Program-made: the position numbers and the translations under genes
Shown here: positions 1-8,368 of the stretch, piece after piece
How positions within the stretch are numbered: the stretch's first letter is position 1
Layout of the letters: every line of letters begins with the position of its first letter
Source of the DNA: Hydrogenophilaceae bacterium
GTDB lineage: Bacteria; Pseudomonadota; Gammaproteobacteria; Burkholderiales; Thiobacillaceae
Direction of reading: 5' to 3'
Assembly: GCA_013389025.1 (NCBI GenBank)
Contig: JACAED010000001.1
Location: forward strand, 1-33,702
Length of the DNA stretch: 33,702 nucleotides
The notes under the pieces: generated by a model
Seen by the model: the letters and a program-made list of their open reading frames with translations, nothing else
Told to the model about the DNA's origin: nothing
The model's database searches: none

Positions 1-526
1 CGCCATGGCCACGCAGACGCAGTTGGTAGGCGGCGGCCAGGCCGGCGGGACCGGCACCGATCACAGCGACTTTCTTGCCGGTTTCGGCTGCCGTGGAGGT
101 GTAGGTCATGTTGTTTTCGATACCCCAGTCGCCCACAAAGTGTTCGACAGCGTTGATGCCGACATGGTCTTCAACCATGTTGCGGTTGCAACCGGATTCG
201 CACGGTGCCGGGCAGACGCGGCCCATCACGCCGGGGAAGGGGTTGGCTTCGGTGATGCGACGGAAGGCATATTCCTGCCAGGTCACACCGGCGGGCGGCT
301 TCTCGATGCCGCGCACGATGTTGAGGTAACCGCGGATGTCTTCACCGGCCGGGCAGGAACCCTGGCAGGGCGGCGTGGAAAGCATGTACTCTGGGCACTT
401 GTGCGTCCAGCTCGACTGAAAAATCATGTCCTGGGAAGAGCGAATGTCACCTAGTGATTCGCCATCCTTATAACGACGCCATGTGAGGCCTTCGGTTTTT
501 GCAGCTTTGTTCGTCGTGACAGCCAT
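1..526 (-). CDS. dsrL: DsrL, NAD(P)H-dependent FAD/FeS oxidoreductase of the dsr cluster; C-terminus beyond left edge
   Basis: Reverse-strand reading from ATG at 526: MAVTTNKAAKTEGLTWRRYKDGESLGDIRSSQDMIFQSSWTHKCPEYMLSTPPCQGSCPAGEDIRGYLNIVRGIEKPPAGVTWQEYAFRRITEANPFPGVMGRVCPAPCESGCNRN...KKVAVIGAGPAGLAAAYQLRLRG. GltD-like N-terminal FeS region and GAGPAG FAD motif; located after dsrK. Confidence 0.92.
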   Translation of the reverse strand, partial: MAVTTNKAAKTEGLTWRRYKDGESLGDIRSSQDMIFQSSWTHKCPEYMLSTPPCQGSCPAGEDIRGYLNIVRGIEKPPAGVTWQEYAFRRITEANPFPGVMGRVCPAPCESGCNRNMVEDHVGINAVEHFVGDWGIENNMTYTSTAAETGKKVAVIGAGPAGLAAAYQLRLRGHG

Positions 527-582
527 GTTGGTTCTCCTAACGCCTACGAAATAAATAATTTATCAAGATTTACAAACAACGT

Positions 583-2106
583 TCAGTCGAGCTTGATCGC
601 CTTGCTGACCAATTGATGAATGCCGCCCACCATGCTCATGTCGAAGCCATACTTGGGCAAAACCTTGGTGAACTGCGCCTTGCAGATGGCGCAGATAGTG
701 GCCATGAAATTGACCTGGTGTTCCTTGACCACGTTGTTCAATGCGGTCATCCGCGGCATCGCACCCTTGACCCGGACTTCCATCAGGTCGTCGGTCAGCA
801 GACCGCCGCCACCGCCGCAGCAGTAGGTCGACTCGTAGATGGTGTCGTCTGCCATGTTGTGGAAGTTGTTCGCAACCGACTGGATCAGTTCACGCGGAAT
901 GGTGAACTGGCCGCCCGGTTCGGTTCCCATGCGCGAGGCACGAGCCACATTGCATGAGTCGTGATAGGTCACCACCAGATCGTCGTTGAGGGACGGGTCA
1001 ACCTTGATCCTGCCGGACTTGATCAAGTCGTTGGTCAACTCGCAAATGTGCTGCGGCTGCGGGTAGTTCGGGTCGAGCTGCTTCTGCAGTTCGATCGAGA
1101 ACGGGTCGTTGCCGCCGTAACCAATGCCGGTCAACGTGTTCCAGAAGCTGTAGGCGACGCGCCAGGCGTGGCCGCATTCACCGACCACGATGCGCTTGAC
1201 GCCGAGTTCGAGCGCTGCATCGCGAATCCGCATGGCGACCTTGCGCATGGTTTCGTAATTGCCGTTGAAGAGACCGAAGTTGCCGGCTTCCGAGGCATGC
1301 GAGGACAGCGTCCAGTTGATGCCGGCGGCGTGGAATACCTTGGCATAGCCGATCAGCGACTCGACGTGAGGCTCGGAGAAGAAATCGGCCGACGGCGTGA
1401 CCAGCAGCACTTCGGCGCCTTTCACGTCGATCGGCATCTTGACCGGCACACCGGTGTCAGCCTCGATGTCCTCTTCCAGGCCTTCGAGGGTGTCTATGAG
1501 CGCCGGGCCGGGCAGGCCGAGATTGTTGCCGATCTTCTGCACCTTGCCCAGAATCTCGTTGGAATATTTCTGACCCATGCCGACATGGTTGAGGATTTCA
1601 CGGCCGGCCATGGTGATTTCAGCGGTATCGATGCCATACGGGCAGAACACCGAACAGCGGCGGCATTCGGAACACTGGTGGTAGTAGCTGTACCAGTCGT
1701 CCAGCACTTCCTTGGTCAGGTCCTTCGCCCCGACCAGCTTGGGGAAAAGCTTGCCGGCGGTAGTGAAGTAGCGGCGATAGACCTGGCGCATCAGATCCTG
1801 GCGCGCCACCGGCATGTTCTTCGGGTCGGAGGTACCCAGATAATAGTGACACTTGTCGGTACAGGCCCCGCAATGCACGCAGGCATCGAGGAAGACCTTC
1901 AGTGAGCGGTACTTGCCCAGCAGGTCGCCCATCTTCTCGAGAGCGCGCTCTTTCCAGTCCTCACCCAGTTCATGCGGATAGCCCATGAAGTCCTGCACGG
2001 CCTGGCCCGCGGGGAAGGACTTGGCATGCGCCATCGAGCCTTCCCGCAGCTTGGGAATCTCGATCTCGTCCTTCAGTTCCGGGATATCAAATTCAGCAGC
2101 AGCCAC
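583..2106 (-). CDS. dsrK: DsrK, HdrD-like FeS subunit of the DsrMKJOP complex
   Basis: 507 aa; ferredoxin motifs CVHCGACTDKC and CSECRRCSVFCP, CCG-type motif YCCGGGGG; position in cluster. Confidence 0.95.
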   Translation of the reverse strand: MAAAEFDIPELKDEIEIPKLREGSMAHAKSFPAGQAVQDFMGYPHELGEDWKERALEKMGDLLGKYRSLKVFLDACVHCGACTDKCHYYLGTSDPKNMPVARQDLMRQVYRRYFTTAGKLFPKLVGAKDLTKEVLDDWYSYYHQCSECRRCSVFCPYGIDTAEITMAGREILNHVGMGQKYSNEILGKVQKIGNNLGLPGPALIDTLEGLEEDIEADTGVPVKMPIDVKGAEVLLVTPSADFFSEPHVESLIGYAKVFHAAGINWTLSSHASEAGNFGLFNGNYETMRKVAMRIRDAALELGVKRIVVGECGHAWRVAYSFWNTLTGIGYGGNDPFSIELQKQLDPNYPQPQHICELTNDLIKSGRIKVDPSLNDDLVVTYHDSCNVARASRMGTEPGGQFTIPRELIQSVANNFHNMADDTIYESTYCCGGGGGLLTDDLMEVRVKGAMPRMTALNNVVKEHQVNFMATICAICKAQFTKVLPKYGFDMSMVGGIHQLVSKAIKLD

Positions 2107-2156
2107 TTGCGAGTCCTCTGTCCGTACTTAGATGTTCGTCAATCCGTGTCAACGAA

Positions 2157-2891
2157 TCAGTTGTTCTGATCCAGCCGGGCTGCCCACGCCGCGACATGGC
2201 GATGCTCGCGCGGGTTGTCAGCCTGGTTGCGGGTGGGGCTGAAAAAGATGCCGGGTGCATGCAGGAGCTTGCTGACCGGGAAAATCACCATCAGCAGCGC
2301 CACCATGGCAAGGTGAGCCAGCAGGATCGGATCCTGCGGGACCGGCTGTACATCAAAATACATCAGCCCCATGAAGAAAGCCTTCAGCGCCACGATGTCG
2401 GTATGGACCACGAAGGTCATCATCATTCCGGACAGGCCGATGGCAAGCAGCAGGACCAGCATCAGATAGTCGGAAGGCGTCGAGATGTAACGCACCCTGT
2501 CCACCAGGAAACGTCGCGCCAGCAAACCTGCAAGGCCGACCACCATCATGAAGCTGGCGTATTTGCCGAACGGCTGAACAATTCCGACCCAGAACCACAC
2601 GGGCTCGGTGAAGTAACGCAGATGGCGCGCCAGAACCAGGAACAGTCCGAAGTGAAACAGCCAGCCGAAAACCCAGATCCATTTGTTGGACTTGAACAGC
2701 GATTCGAACAGCACAACCTCTTTGGCCATGCGATACACCACGCCGGTCTGCGTAGTCGGCGCTGGCGTGGTCGGAATCTTGAGCGGAGCGGGAGTGCGTG
2801 AGTAGTCAACAATCTTGTAGACCAGACCCACCAGCAGCAACAGGGTCGCTGCGTAAAACATCCCGGCATAAATCATCGTTAAAGTAGACAA
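2157..2891 (-). CDS. dsrM: DsrM, NarI-like membrane cytochrome b subunit
   Basis: 244 aa, multiple hydrophobic helices with His residues; immediately upstream of dsrK. Confidence 0.92.
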   Translation of the reverse strand: MSTLTMIYAGMFYAATLLLLVGLVYKIVDYSRTPAPLKIPTTPAPTTQTGVVYRMAKEVVLFESLFKSNKWIWVFGWLFHFGLFLVLARHLRYFTEPVWFWVGIVQPFGKYASFMMVVGLAGLLARRFLVDRVRYISTPSDYLMLVLLLAIGLSGMMMTFVVHTDIVALKAFFMGLMYFDVQPVPQDPILLAHLAMVALLMVIFPVSKLLHAPGIFFSPTRNQADNPREHRHVAAWAARLDQNN

Positions 2892-2914
2892 ACCCTACCC
2901 CCTAACAACACGCA

Positions 2915-3010
2915 GTTTTCGAATCGGACATGACGCTGCAAGCGCGGCATCCGATTTGAAAACAACCTGTTTGGTGAATCAAAACCGCCCCGTCGGACTG
3001 ACCAGGGCGG
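2915..3010 (-). promoter_or_regulatory. Two stem-loops in the dsrC-dsrM gap, one terminator/attenuator-like
   Basis: gttttcgaatcgga(2915-2928)/tccgatttgaaaac(2950-2963), 13/14 paired; ccgccc(2985-2990)/gggcgg(3005-3010), followed by TTTTGATT when read on minus. Confidence 0.6.
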
Positions 3011-3029
3011 CCTGACAAATCAAAACCGC

Positions 3030-3365
3030 TCAGATGCAGCCAGTAGGCTTCGGCAGGCCAGCGATCTTACAAGCCTGCTTGGCGGGGCCGTAGGGGAACA
3101 ACTCGTACAGGTACTTGTTGTTGCCTTTTTCCGGGCCGAGCTTCTTGCCGATGGCCTTGGTCAGAACGCGAACAGCGGGAGCGATCTGGTATTCGGCATA
3201 GTACTCACGCAGGAAGTTGACGACTTCCCAGTGGCTGTCGGTCAGGTCGACCTTTTCTTCGACCGCCATGTACTTGGCGATGTCTTCGTTCCACTGCGAC
3301 AGGTCAACCAGATAGCCTTCCTCGTCCACTTCCACTTCTTTACCGGCGATATTCACCATGGGCAT
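3030..3365 (-). CDS. dsrC: DsrC, sulfur-carrier protein
   Basis: 111 aa from MPMVNIAGKEVEVDEEGYL; C-terminus ACKIAGLPKPTGCI has both conserved cysteines separated by 10 residues. Confidence 0.97.
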   Translation of the reverse strand: MPMVNIAGKEVEVDEEGYLVDLSQWNEDIAKYMAVEEKVDLTDSHWEVVNFLREYYAEYQIAPAVRVLTKAIGKKLGPEKGNNKYLYELFPYGPAKQACKIAGLPKPTGCI

Positions 3366-3388
3366 AGCAATACTCCTTTGATTAAAAG

Positions 3389-3688
3389 TTACAGCCAAGA
3401 CTGACAGTTGCTGTGCTCTGCGACCAGATCCACAAAACCGCCGTAATCCACGACATTGACTCCGTCCAGCACGCGCCCGGCCATGCCGCGCGCCGCCAGA
3501 TCAGGACCGAGTGCGTAAATCTTGAGGTCAGCCGCTGCTGCCTGGATTTTCGCCGCCGCCGCATTGCCGTTCGTCGCCGCGTACACCGCGTCTTCGATCA
3601 GCAATACAGCAGAACCTTTGGTGGCCATGCGCAGGCAGCTTTCCAGCGAACTGCGCTCAGCGGCCGATTTGTTCACAATATGCAGCAT
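3389..3688 (-). CDS. dsrH: DsrH, subunit of DsrEFH sulfurtransferase
   Basis: 99 aa MLHIVNKSAAERSSLESCLRMATKGSAVLLIEDAVYA; TusB/DsrH-like; follows dsrEF. Confidence 0.93.
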   Translation of the reverse strand: MLHIVNKSAAERSSLESCLRMATKGSAVLLIEDAVYAATNGNAAAAKIQAAAADLKIYALGPDLAARGMAGRVLDGVNVVDYGGFVDLVAEHSNCQSWL

Positions 3689-3698
3689 GTCTGTCCCC

Positions 3699-4094
3699 TT
3701 AGAAGCTGATCACGACGTCTTGCTCGGCCATGAGATTTGCCATCTCCGGCACGGACAACACCGTCACATCCACAATCAGGTCATCTTCGGTCAGACCACG
3801 TGCATCCAGCGACGCCTGATCGACATACAGCTTCTCGATGTCGTAGCCCTCCAGCGCACGGTAGGTCTTGGAGAAGTCCTTGACCTCGATGCCCTTGCTG
3901 TCGATGCCCTTCATCAACTGGAAGACGCCGTCATCGGTGAAGACCATGCTCACATCCTGATCGAAAGCAGCCGTAATCAGAACCACTTCCAGACCTTCCA
4001 GCGCATACACGGTACCGTGCGGCGCCTTGCGGTTCAGGAACATGAATTTCTTGACTATGCCGGAGCCGTCGTCCATTTCGTCCATATCGCTCAT
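3699..4094 (-). CDS. dsrF: DsrF, subunit of DsrEFH sulfurtransferase
   Basis: 131 aa, TusC/DsrF-like; position between dsrE and dsrH. Confidence 0.92.
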   Translation of the reverse strand: MSDMDEMDDGSGIVKKFMFLNRKAPHGTVYALEGLEVVLITAAFDQDVSMVFTDDGVFQLMKGIDSKGIEVKDFSKTYRALEGYDIEKLYVDQASLDARGLTEDDLIVDVTVLSVPEMANLMAEQDVVISF

Positions 4095-4118
4095 CTCGAA
4101 TATCTCAATCTTTGGCCA

Positions 4119-4478
4119 TCAATCGCCGAACGTCACGAGACGATCGTACTGAATACCCATTTCAACCAACTGACCCAGACCGGAAATCCGGTAACCCGGT
4201 GCCAGCACATCGTCGTTAATGCCGCGACGCTGCGCAGCCGCCACGCAGACGACCAGATCGACGCCATGCTCTGCAGCCAGCTTGGACCAGCGTGCCGAGA
4301 TGTTGCGATCATCCTGAGGGGGCGTTGCCAGACGCGTGGAATTATTCACGCCGTCATGATAGAAAAAAACACGCGGTACGGTGTGGCCCTTCTCTATCGC
4401 CGTACGGGCGAAGAGATAAGCAGTGTCACTGGCCTGGTGGGTATAAGGCCCTTCGTTTACAAGAATGCCGAATTGCAT
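4119..4478 (-). CDS. dsrE: DsrE, catalytic subunit of DsrEFH sulfurtransferase
   Basis: 119 aa from MQFGILVNEGPYTHQASDTAYLFARTA; conserved cysteine in DLVVCVAAAQRRG. Confidence 0.94.
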   Translation of the reverse strand: MQFGILVNEGPYTHQASDTAYLFARTAIEKGHTVPRVFFYHDGVNNSTRLATPPQDDRNISARWSKLAAEHGVDLVVCVAAAQRRGINDDVLAPGYRISGLGQLVEMGIQYDRLVTFGD

Positions 4479-4562
4479 GGCTAGCTCAAACTCCGAAAAA
4501 ATCCAGACATTGTTTACGCACTTCTTTCCGTCGCGGCCATGCCGCGACGGGGGCAACACATC

Positions 4563-5633
4563 TTAAAAGCGGATGTGCGCAGAAGCGTTCAGGTTGGCAC
4601 GACCGCCACGCCAGTTATCGATGTGATACTTGGTGAAGGGCAAGCCGGTCTTCTCGAAGAATGCGGGCCAGCCAATGCGGTCGATCCAGTCGATCATGCG
4701 CTCCCACGGCTTGCCGTCTTCCTTGTAGGTGGCGAGGATCTTCTTGACCACTTCGCCCACTTCCGGCCAACGCGGGGCGTTGTTCGGCAGGCCGGCGGCG
4801 ACCAGCTTGTGGAAGGTCGGCTTGGAACGGGCGTTGGAGTTCTTGCCTCCCACCCAGATCGCAATCTTGGAGTGCTCGGGATCGTTGATCTGCATCGGCG
4901 GGCAGGGCGGGAAGCAGGCGCCGCAGCAAATGCACTTCTTCTCGTCGACTTCCAGCGAGGGCTTGCCGTTCACCAAGGCGGGACGGATCGCCGCCACCGG
5001 GCAGCGGGCCACGACGGAGGGACGCTCGCAGACGTTGGCGACCAGGTCGTGGTTGATCTTGGGCGGCTTGGTGTGCTGGATGATGATGGCGATGTCGGCC
5101 TGGCCGCCGCAGTTGATTTCGCAGCAGGAGGTGGACAGCTTGACGCGGTTGGGCATCTCGCACTTGACGAAGTCGTCGTACAGCTCGTCCATCAGCGCCT
5201 TGACCACGCCGGAAGCGTCGGTGCCGGGAATGTCGCAGTGCAGCCAGCCCTGGGTGTGGGCGATCATGGACACGGAGTTGGCGGTGCCGCCCACGGGATA
5301 ACCCGCATCGTTCAGCGCCTTGATCAGGGGCTCGACCTTGGCTTCGTCAGCCACCATGTACTCAATATTGGAGCGTGCGGTAAAACGCACGTAGCCATCG
5401 CCGTATTTATCAGCAATATCGGACAGCTCGCGGATGGTATAGGTATCCATCTGGCGCTGGGTACCGGCCTTGACGGTCCAGATCGCATCGCCGCTCTCGG
5501 CACGGTGATACAGAACGCCAGGTTTCGGGTGGGAGTGGAATACCCACTTGCCGTAGTTTTTCTTCATGACCGGATGCATGTAGGGCATCGGGTCGGGTGC
5601 GCCGCTTTCGATCGGGGGACGCAGTTCAGCCAT
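4563..5633 (-). CDS. dsrB: DsrB, dissimilatory sulfite reductase beta subunit (oxidative type inferred from context)
   Basis: 356 aa; siroheme/FeS region STSCCEINCGGQADIAII and ferredoxin motif CICCGACFPPCPPM. Confidence 0.97.
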   Translation of the reverse strand: MAELRPPIESGAPDPMPYMHPVMKKNYGKWVFHSHPKPGVLYHRAESGDAIWTVKAGTQRQMDTYTIRELSDIADKYGDGYVRFTARSNIEYMVADEAKVEPLIKALNDAGYPVGGTANSVSMIAHTQGWLHCDIPGTDASGVVKALMDELYDDFVKCEMPNRVKLSTSCCEINCGGQADIAIIIQHTKPPKINHDLVANVCERPSVVARCPVAAIRPALVNGKPSLEVDEKKCICCGACFPPCPPMQINDPEHSKIAIWVGGKNSNARSKPTFHKLVAAGLPNNAPRWPEVGEVVKKILATYKEDGKPWERMIDWIDRIGWPAFFEKTGLPFTKYHIDNWRGGRANLNASAHIRF

Positions 5634-5710
5634 GTCAGTAACCTCCAGTGTTTAAATCCTGCTGCATGGGCAAATCCTTGCCCATGCAGCCCTTAACTAC
5701 AAACCGCCGA

Positions 5711-7003
5711 TCAGGCGCTCTTGCGCTCTTCCCACTTCTCTGCCTCTTCGTCCCACCCGTCCATGCGGACATAGGGGTTGGAACGCGGTTGGGAGATCAT
5801 GTTGGGATCGATTTCCAGGCCGATGCCTTCCAGGAAGTTGACCAGGCCGATGCGGTCGATCATCTCGCCGGTACGCTCGTGCTCCAGCGCGTTTTCGGCA
5901 AAGAAATCGAGAATGTTGCGAGCCAGCTCGCCGAGTTTCTCGAAGTCCTCGTCGGATTCGAGTTTCATGAACGGAACCACCACGGTACCCATGGTTGCGC
6001 CAATTTTCAGCACGCCCTTGCCACCGACCAGAATGGTCACGCCCTTGTCCTTGCCGGGCAGCAGGCCGCCGGGGATGACGTTCAGGCAGTGCATGCAGCG
6101 CACGCAATTGTGGTTATCGATCTCCAGGCAATCCTCGGCATCGATCTTCGCCGCCACGACACCATCCGCCTTGCTCTCGCTGCCGATCTTCTTCAGCGAC
6201 AGCGCCTTGGTCGGGCACATGTTGATGACCTGATTGACCAGTTCGCCCTTGCCATTCTTGGCGACCCACGCCTGAATCAGTTCTTCGTTCACCTGCATGT
6301 TGTCGCGCCAGGTGCCCAGTGTGGCCATATCGGAACGCTGGATGGCATTCACACAGTCGTTGCCGCAACCGGAAAACTTGAACTTGAATTTGTAGGGCAG
6401 CGCCGGGCGGTGCATGTCGTCAAGGTTGTTGTTGATGACCGTGCGCAATGCGCGCGCTTCGTCATAACAGGACATTTCGCAGCGAGCCGCGCCGACGCAG
6501 GACATGGAGGTGCGCAGGGCAGGGCCGGCACCGCCGAGGTCAAAGCCGTTTTCATTCAATTCATCGAAAGCAGCCTGTACATTCTCGGTCTTGATGCCCT
6601 GGAACATGATGTCGCCGGACTGGCCGTGGAAAGCGATCAGGCCGGAGCCGTGCTTTTCCCACACGTCGCACATCCAGCGCAGGGTCTTGGTGTCGTAATG
6701 CATGCCAGCGGGTGGCTGGATGCGCAGGGTATGGAATTCAGCCGCATCAGGGTACAGGGGCTTCTCGTTTTCATCCTTGAGTTCGGTGAAACGGGGAATC
6801 ACACCGCCACCATAGCCGAACACACCAACCGTGCCGCCCTTCCAGTAACCCTTCTTGGTCTTGTAGGACGCTTCCAGCTGACCCAGCAGGTCAACCATCA
6901 TGTCATTGTCCTTGGCCAGGCGCTTGAGACCGGTTACAAAGCTTGGCCACGGGCCGCTTTCCAGCTGGTCGAGCATGGGCGTATCGTACATTTTCTTTGC
7001 CAT
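5711..7003 (-). CDS. dsrA: DsrA, dissimilatory sulfite reductase alpha subunit (oxidative type inferred from context)
   Basis: 430 aa; TSMSCVGAARCEMSCYD, KFSGCGNDCVNA and CVRCMHCLNVIPGGL motifs; good SD (ggagagttaac-ATG on minus). Confidence 0.97.
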   Translation of the reverse strand: MAKKMYDTPMLDQLESGPWPSFVTGLKRLAKDNDMMVDLLGQLEASYKTKKGYWKGGTVGVFGYGGGVIPRFTELKDENEKPLYPDAAEFHTLRIQPPAGMHYDTKTLRWMCDVWEKHGSGLIAFHGQSGDIMFQGIKTENVQAAFDELNENGFDLGGAGPALRTSMSCVGAARCEMSCYDEARALRTVINNNLDDMHRPALPYKFKFKFSGCGNDCVNAIQRSDMATLGTWRDNMQVNEELIQAWVAKNGKGELVNQVINMCPTKALSLKKIGSESKADGVVAAKIDAEDCLEIDNHNCVRCMHCLNVIPGGLLPGKDKGVTILVGGKGVLKIGATMGTVVVPFMKLESDEDFEKLGELARNILDFFAENALEHERTGEMIDRIGLVNFLEGIGLEIDPNMISQPRSNPYVRMDGWDEEAEKWEERKSA

Positions 7004-7428
7004 GTTAACTCTCCGTTTCAGAAGTTCAGATAGATAAAACTCACATGTGAATTTGCGATCATCAAGCAGACCGGATACCGGAATTCAGTCGGGATCAACG
7101 ACCGGATCGCCCCAAGGCAGCTACCCATATAACCGCATCGGTAATGGTAATCCCGCCAATTCAAAGGACACCATCATCAGGATGGGTTAATAAAACCTAC
7201 CCATTTGGGTTATATGCAACTTCCTTTTCCGGTTGTTTGAAGATGTTTTGATAACTGTCACACTCCGGAAAACGAAAATATTAGCACTCTCGATTATTGA
7301 ATTCTAGGGTGGACATAACAATATTGAATGGGTATCCCCTACAAGAAAGGGAGCCAACCATTGTAAAGATGTCGTATCAGATTGTTTTGTAATACTTTTG
7401 CATTGGACTTTATCAGAGCATCATCAAC
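7004..7428. promoter_or_regulatory. Divergent intergenic region between dsrA and the 82-aa ORF, with four ACCCAT/ATGGGT boxes
   Basis: Exact ACCCAT at 7123-7128 and 7199-7204; ATGGGT at 7182-7187 and 7328-7333; partial TGGGT at 7206-7210 forming ACCCA-TT-TGGGT (7199-7210). Confidence 0.5.
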
Positions 7429-7677
7429 ATGGATGAAACCGGTATTTCCAGTCTGGACAAATTCACTGCCTCACCTTACCGGCAGGAAATCGAACTCCAG
7501 CATGTCGAGCATCGTGCGGATTACGTGACGATGCGAGTGCGCATCCGTGAACTCAAGCGCTTTACCATTTTTGACATCGACCCGATTACCGCGAAGCGCT
7601 GGGGACAAGCCATGCTGGAATGGGCAAGCCGGCACGAGGCCAAATCAGGTGCCGGCGACGAAGGAGAACCAAAATAG
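7429..7677 (+). CDS. Small conserved-looking protein of unknown function, first gene of dsr-divergent operon
   Basis: 82 aa MDETGISSLDKFTASPYRQEIELQHVEHRADYVTMRVRIRELKRFTIFDIDPITAKRWGQAMLEWA; ATG start, codes up to the overlap with the next ORF. Confidence 0.7.
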   Translation: MDETGISSLDKFTASPYRQEIELQHVEHRADYVTMRVRIRELKRFTIFDIDPITAKRWGQAMLEWASRHEAKSGAGDEGEPK

Positions 7678-8330
7678 GCTGGTTATACGAAGACCACGCG
7701 GAGGCACGGAGTATTGATGTTTCCGCTGTGTCGGATATCCAATTCGAACTCAAGGGCGATGCCCTGCCTTTGGATCACGCCTGGCTAATCTACCAGGGCC
7801 TGATTGAAATCGCCCCATGGATCACTGAAGAAGAGGGCCTGGGCATCCATCCGATTCAGGGCGCCGACACAGGTGGCGGCGAGATGATTTTGAATCGACG
7901 GGCCAAGCTGGTCATTCGCAGTCTCGCCCGGAATCTGAGCGATTTGGCTCAACTCAGCGGGAAATCCTTCAAGGTGGGCAAACATACCCTTACCCTGGGT
8001 GCCAGCAAGATCAAGCATCTTGCTCAGCACACCCCCCTTTATGCCCATACTGTCTGCACGGGCAGTGAAGACGAGAAATCGTTTACCCGCGACATCATTG
8101 GCCAGTTGGATGAGATGAACATCAGTACACGATTCATTTGCGGCAGGCCCCAAAAATTCTTCGATGGTGAGAAAATGGAAACGGGTTACAGCCTGATGCT
8201 GCATGGTCTGCCAGTCGAACATGCCATACGCGTTCAACAGCAAGGCCTGGGATTGCATCGCAAACTGGGATGCGGAATATTCATTCCCCACAAATCCATC
8301 ACCGCGGTCGGCGCGATCGACGCGGTTTAA
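7674..8330 (+). CDS. Orphan Cas6-like RAMP protein (Cas6/Cmx6, I-MYXAN-like family)
   Basis: Core FELKGDALPLDHAWLIYQGLIEIAPWITEEEGLGIHPIQG...RLVIRSLAR-type strand pattern...GLPVEHAIRVQQQGLGLHRKLGCGIFIPHKSI; Gly-rich RAMP loop GLGLHRKLGCG (GxGx5GxG). Start codon uncertain: ATA 7674 behind AAGGAG, GTG 7728, or ATG 7620. Confidence 0.8.
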   Translation: MGWLYEDHAEARSIDVSAVSDIQFELKGDALPLDHAWLIYQGLIEIAPWITEEEGLGIHPIQGADTGGGEMILNRRAKLVIRSLARNLSDLAQLSGKSFKVGKHTLTLGASKIKHLAQHTPLYAHTVCTGSEDEKSFTRDIIGQLDEMNISTRFICGRPQKFFDGEKMETGYSLMLHGLPVEHAIRVQQQGLGLHRKLGCGIFIPHKSITAVGAIDAV

Positions 8331-8368
8331 TTTTTTTGTTCAACCAAGGCTAAAAGGAGAGTCAAACC

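Noticed and set aside
5648-7033. 461-aa plus-strand ORF opposite dsrA (and 4539-5696 opposite dsrB)
   Set aside because: Shadow ORFs antisense to clearly coding dsrA/dsrB in GC-rich DNA; composition low-complexity and no recognisable motifs.
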